Source of the DNA: Bacteroidetes bacterium 47-18
Lineage (GTDB): Bacteria; Bacteroidota; Bacteroidia; Chitinophagales; Chitinophagaceae
NCBI GenBank assembly: GCA_001897155.1
Contig: MKSF01000003.1
Location: 62,001-126,000, forward strand
Length of the DNA: 64,000 nt
Reading direction: 5' to 3'
Both the position numbers and the translations under genes were made by a program. Shown piece by piece: positions 63,357 to 64,000 of the stretch. A model generated the notes under the pieces. The model made no database searches, was not told where the DNA came from, and saw only the letters and a program-made list of their open reading frames with translations. Numbering within the stretch: position 1 is the stretch's first letter; the number at the start of each line of letters is the position of its first letter.

Positions 63357-63366
63357 ATTATCAGCA

Positions 63367-63741
63367 TTAATTTTTCATCAGGTGGATGACGCCTTTATAG
63401 ACTTCCGTAACATTGTTCGGGAACCTGATGATGATCACATACCCGTAATCACCCTGTTCCTGCAATTTACCTTTATAGGTACCGTCCCAGGCCGCCTCAT
63501 TACCGCTGGACTCATACATTACCGTGCCCCACCTGTTAAAAACGCGGAAATGCTCCACTTTTTCATTTTCCAGGTTGACGATCTTGAACACATCATTTAC
63601 CCCGTCATAGTTGGGCGTAAAGGCATTGGGTATAAATAAAAGGCGCTGCTCCGTATTCGTACTGTCTTTCCCGCAGAATGCCGTTACCGGCAACATCAGG
63701 CAGACCCATACATTCAGTAAATAAAAAAATCTTTTTGTCAC
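63367..63741 (-). CDS. Minimal T9SS type B sorting-domain protein
   Basis: About 124 aa from a GTG at 63741, preferred because it starts a clean signal peptide (TKRFFYLLNVWVCLMLPVTAF) and a TATATTTG lies 16 bp upstream on the minus strand. The same frame opens at 63819, which would overlap panD and swallow that element. After the signal peptide it is almost only a gliding-motility-associated C-terminal domain (LFIPNAFTPNYDGVNDVFKI ... FNRWGTVMYESSG ... WDGTYKGK ... VYKGVIHLMKN). There is no cargo domain. Confidence 0.82.
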   Translation of the reverse strand: MTKRFFYLLNVWVCLMLPVTAFCGKDSTNTEQRLLFIPNAFTPNYDGVNDVFKIVNLENEKVEHFRVFNRWGTVMYESSGNEAAWDGTYKGKLQEQGDYGYVIIIRFPNNVTEVYKGVIHLMKN

Positions 63742-63756
63742 ACTATTCAGTTTTAC

Positions 63757-63764
63757 CAAATATA
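63757..63764 (-). promoter_or_regulatory. -7 element of the minimal T9SS gene
   Basis: CAAATATA on the plus strand, TATATTTG on the minus strand, 15 bp before the proposed GTG start. No TTG at standard spacing. Confidence 0.35.
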
Positions 63765-63799
63765 CAGACAAAAAGATTTTAAAAATCGTTGGGTACCTG

Positions 63800-64000
63800 T
63801 TAAATTTTATTTCCTTCACCCGGGAAGATCACCCACGGCTTGTGCTGCTTAGCTGCTTCAAAGTCCATTAAGGCATAGGAAATAACGATCACCACATCCC
63901 CTATAGCGACTTTCCTTGCAGCGGGACCGTTCAGGCAGATCTGTCCGCTTCCCCTTTTTCCTTTAATTATATATGTCTCAAAACGCTCGCCATTATTAAC
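63800..64000 (-). CDS. panD: Aspartate 1-decarboxylase, C-terminal part
   Basis: The last 66 codons of a leftward gene cut by the right edge; stop TAA at 63800-63802. Encodes [20 protein letters not shown], then [20 protein letters not shown] and [20 protein letters not shown], the conserved C-terminal half of PanD, which makes beta-alanine for pantothenate. The pyruvoyl-forming Gly-Ser site would lie outside the window. Confidence 0.93.
   Translation of the reverse strand, partial: VNNGERFETYIIKGKRGSGQICLNGPAARKVAIGDVVIVISYALMDFEAAKQHKPWVIFPGEGNKI

Noticed and set aside
1-64000. CRISPR array or cas genes
   Set aside because: No regularly spaced direct repeats and no cas-like proteins were found; the repeats present are palindromic and dispersed.

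Overview
The window comes from a bacterium of the phylum Bacteroidota, most likely the family Chitinophagaceae or a close relative. Many large secreted proteins end in type IX secretion (T9SS) sorting domains, both type A (YPNP-containing) and type B (FTPNGDG / NAFTPN). Several start sites have TAnnTTTG-type -7 elements. Lipoproteins have the C-K-K-E style start after the lipobox. Housekeeping genes such as adk (189 aa), comM/yifB, mnmA, DUF2851 and split methylmalonyl-CoA mutase are of the forms usual in this phylum. Genus and species cannot be fixed from the sequence alone.

Layout. 1-7.2 kb: two tandem paralogous leftward genes for giant RCC1-propeller proteins; the first runs off the left edge and carries a one-base frameshift. 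7.7-11.5 kb: a TPR/AraC-type regulator, a long AT-rich gene-free stretch, a small outer-membrane barrel and a four-helix membrane protein. 11.6-13.2 kb: an AT-rich insert with orphan genes, bounded by two related hairpin repeats and ending at tRNA-Arg(ACG). 13.3-15.7 kb: aroE, an endonuclease/exonuclease/phosphatase family protein and pepE. 15.9-18.5 kb: a compact signalling operon (NarL-type response regulator, lipoprotein, multi-pass membrane protein, short histidine kinase). 18.7-33.4 kb: mostly accessory genes, including T9SS cargo, a lipid-anchored SDR enzyme, an orphan three-gene operon with mosaic base composition, a lipoprotein plus two tandem duplicated barrels, a YwqK-like protein and two small HTH regulators. 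34.0-34.3 kb: a long imperfect hairpin that looks like a structured RNA. 34.3-39.5 kb: two large T9SS cargo proteins.

39.7-64 kb is more core-like: an AraC regulator, dnaX, mutA-mutB (methylmalonyl-CoA mutase), the ispE-lutB-amidohydrolase operon, adk, comM, mnmA, trhO, a pair of paralogous membrane proteins, DUF2851, a CCG-type Fe-S protein, a minimal T9SS type B domain protein and the 3' end of panD at the right edge.

The most notable observations are as follows. (1) dnaX has a run of ten A residues at which the zero frame stops at once, while the -1 frame continues into the tau C-terminal region, suggesting slippage-made gamma and tau forms. (2) There is a roughly 109-nt candidate structured RNA at 34134-34242. 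(3) Three copies of a MITE-like palindromic element share terminal inverted repeats. (4) A GGG-N8-CCC motif lies upstream of several accessory transcription units, twice as a tandem pair with an exact 23-bp period. (5) The response regulator operon appears to split its sensor into separate proteins. All functional statements rest on reading the sequence and on known family features; no database search was run.
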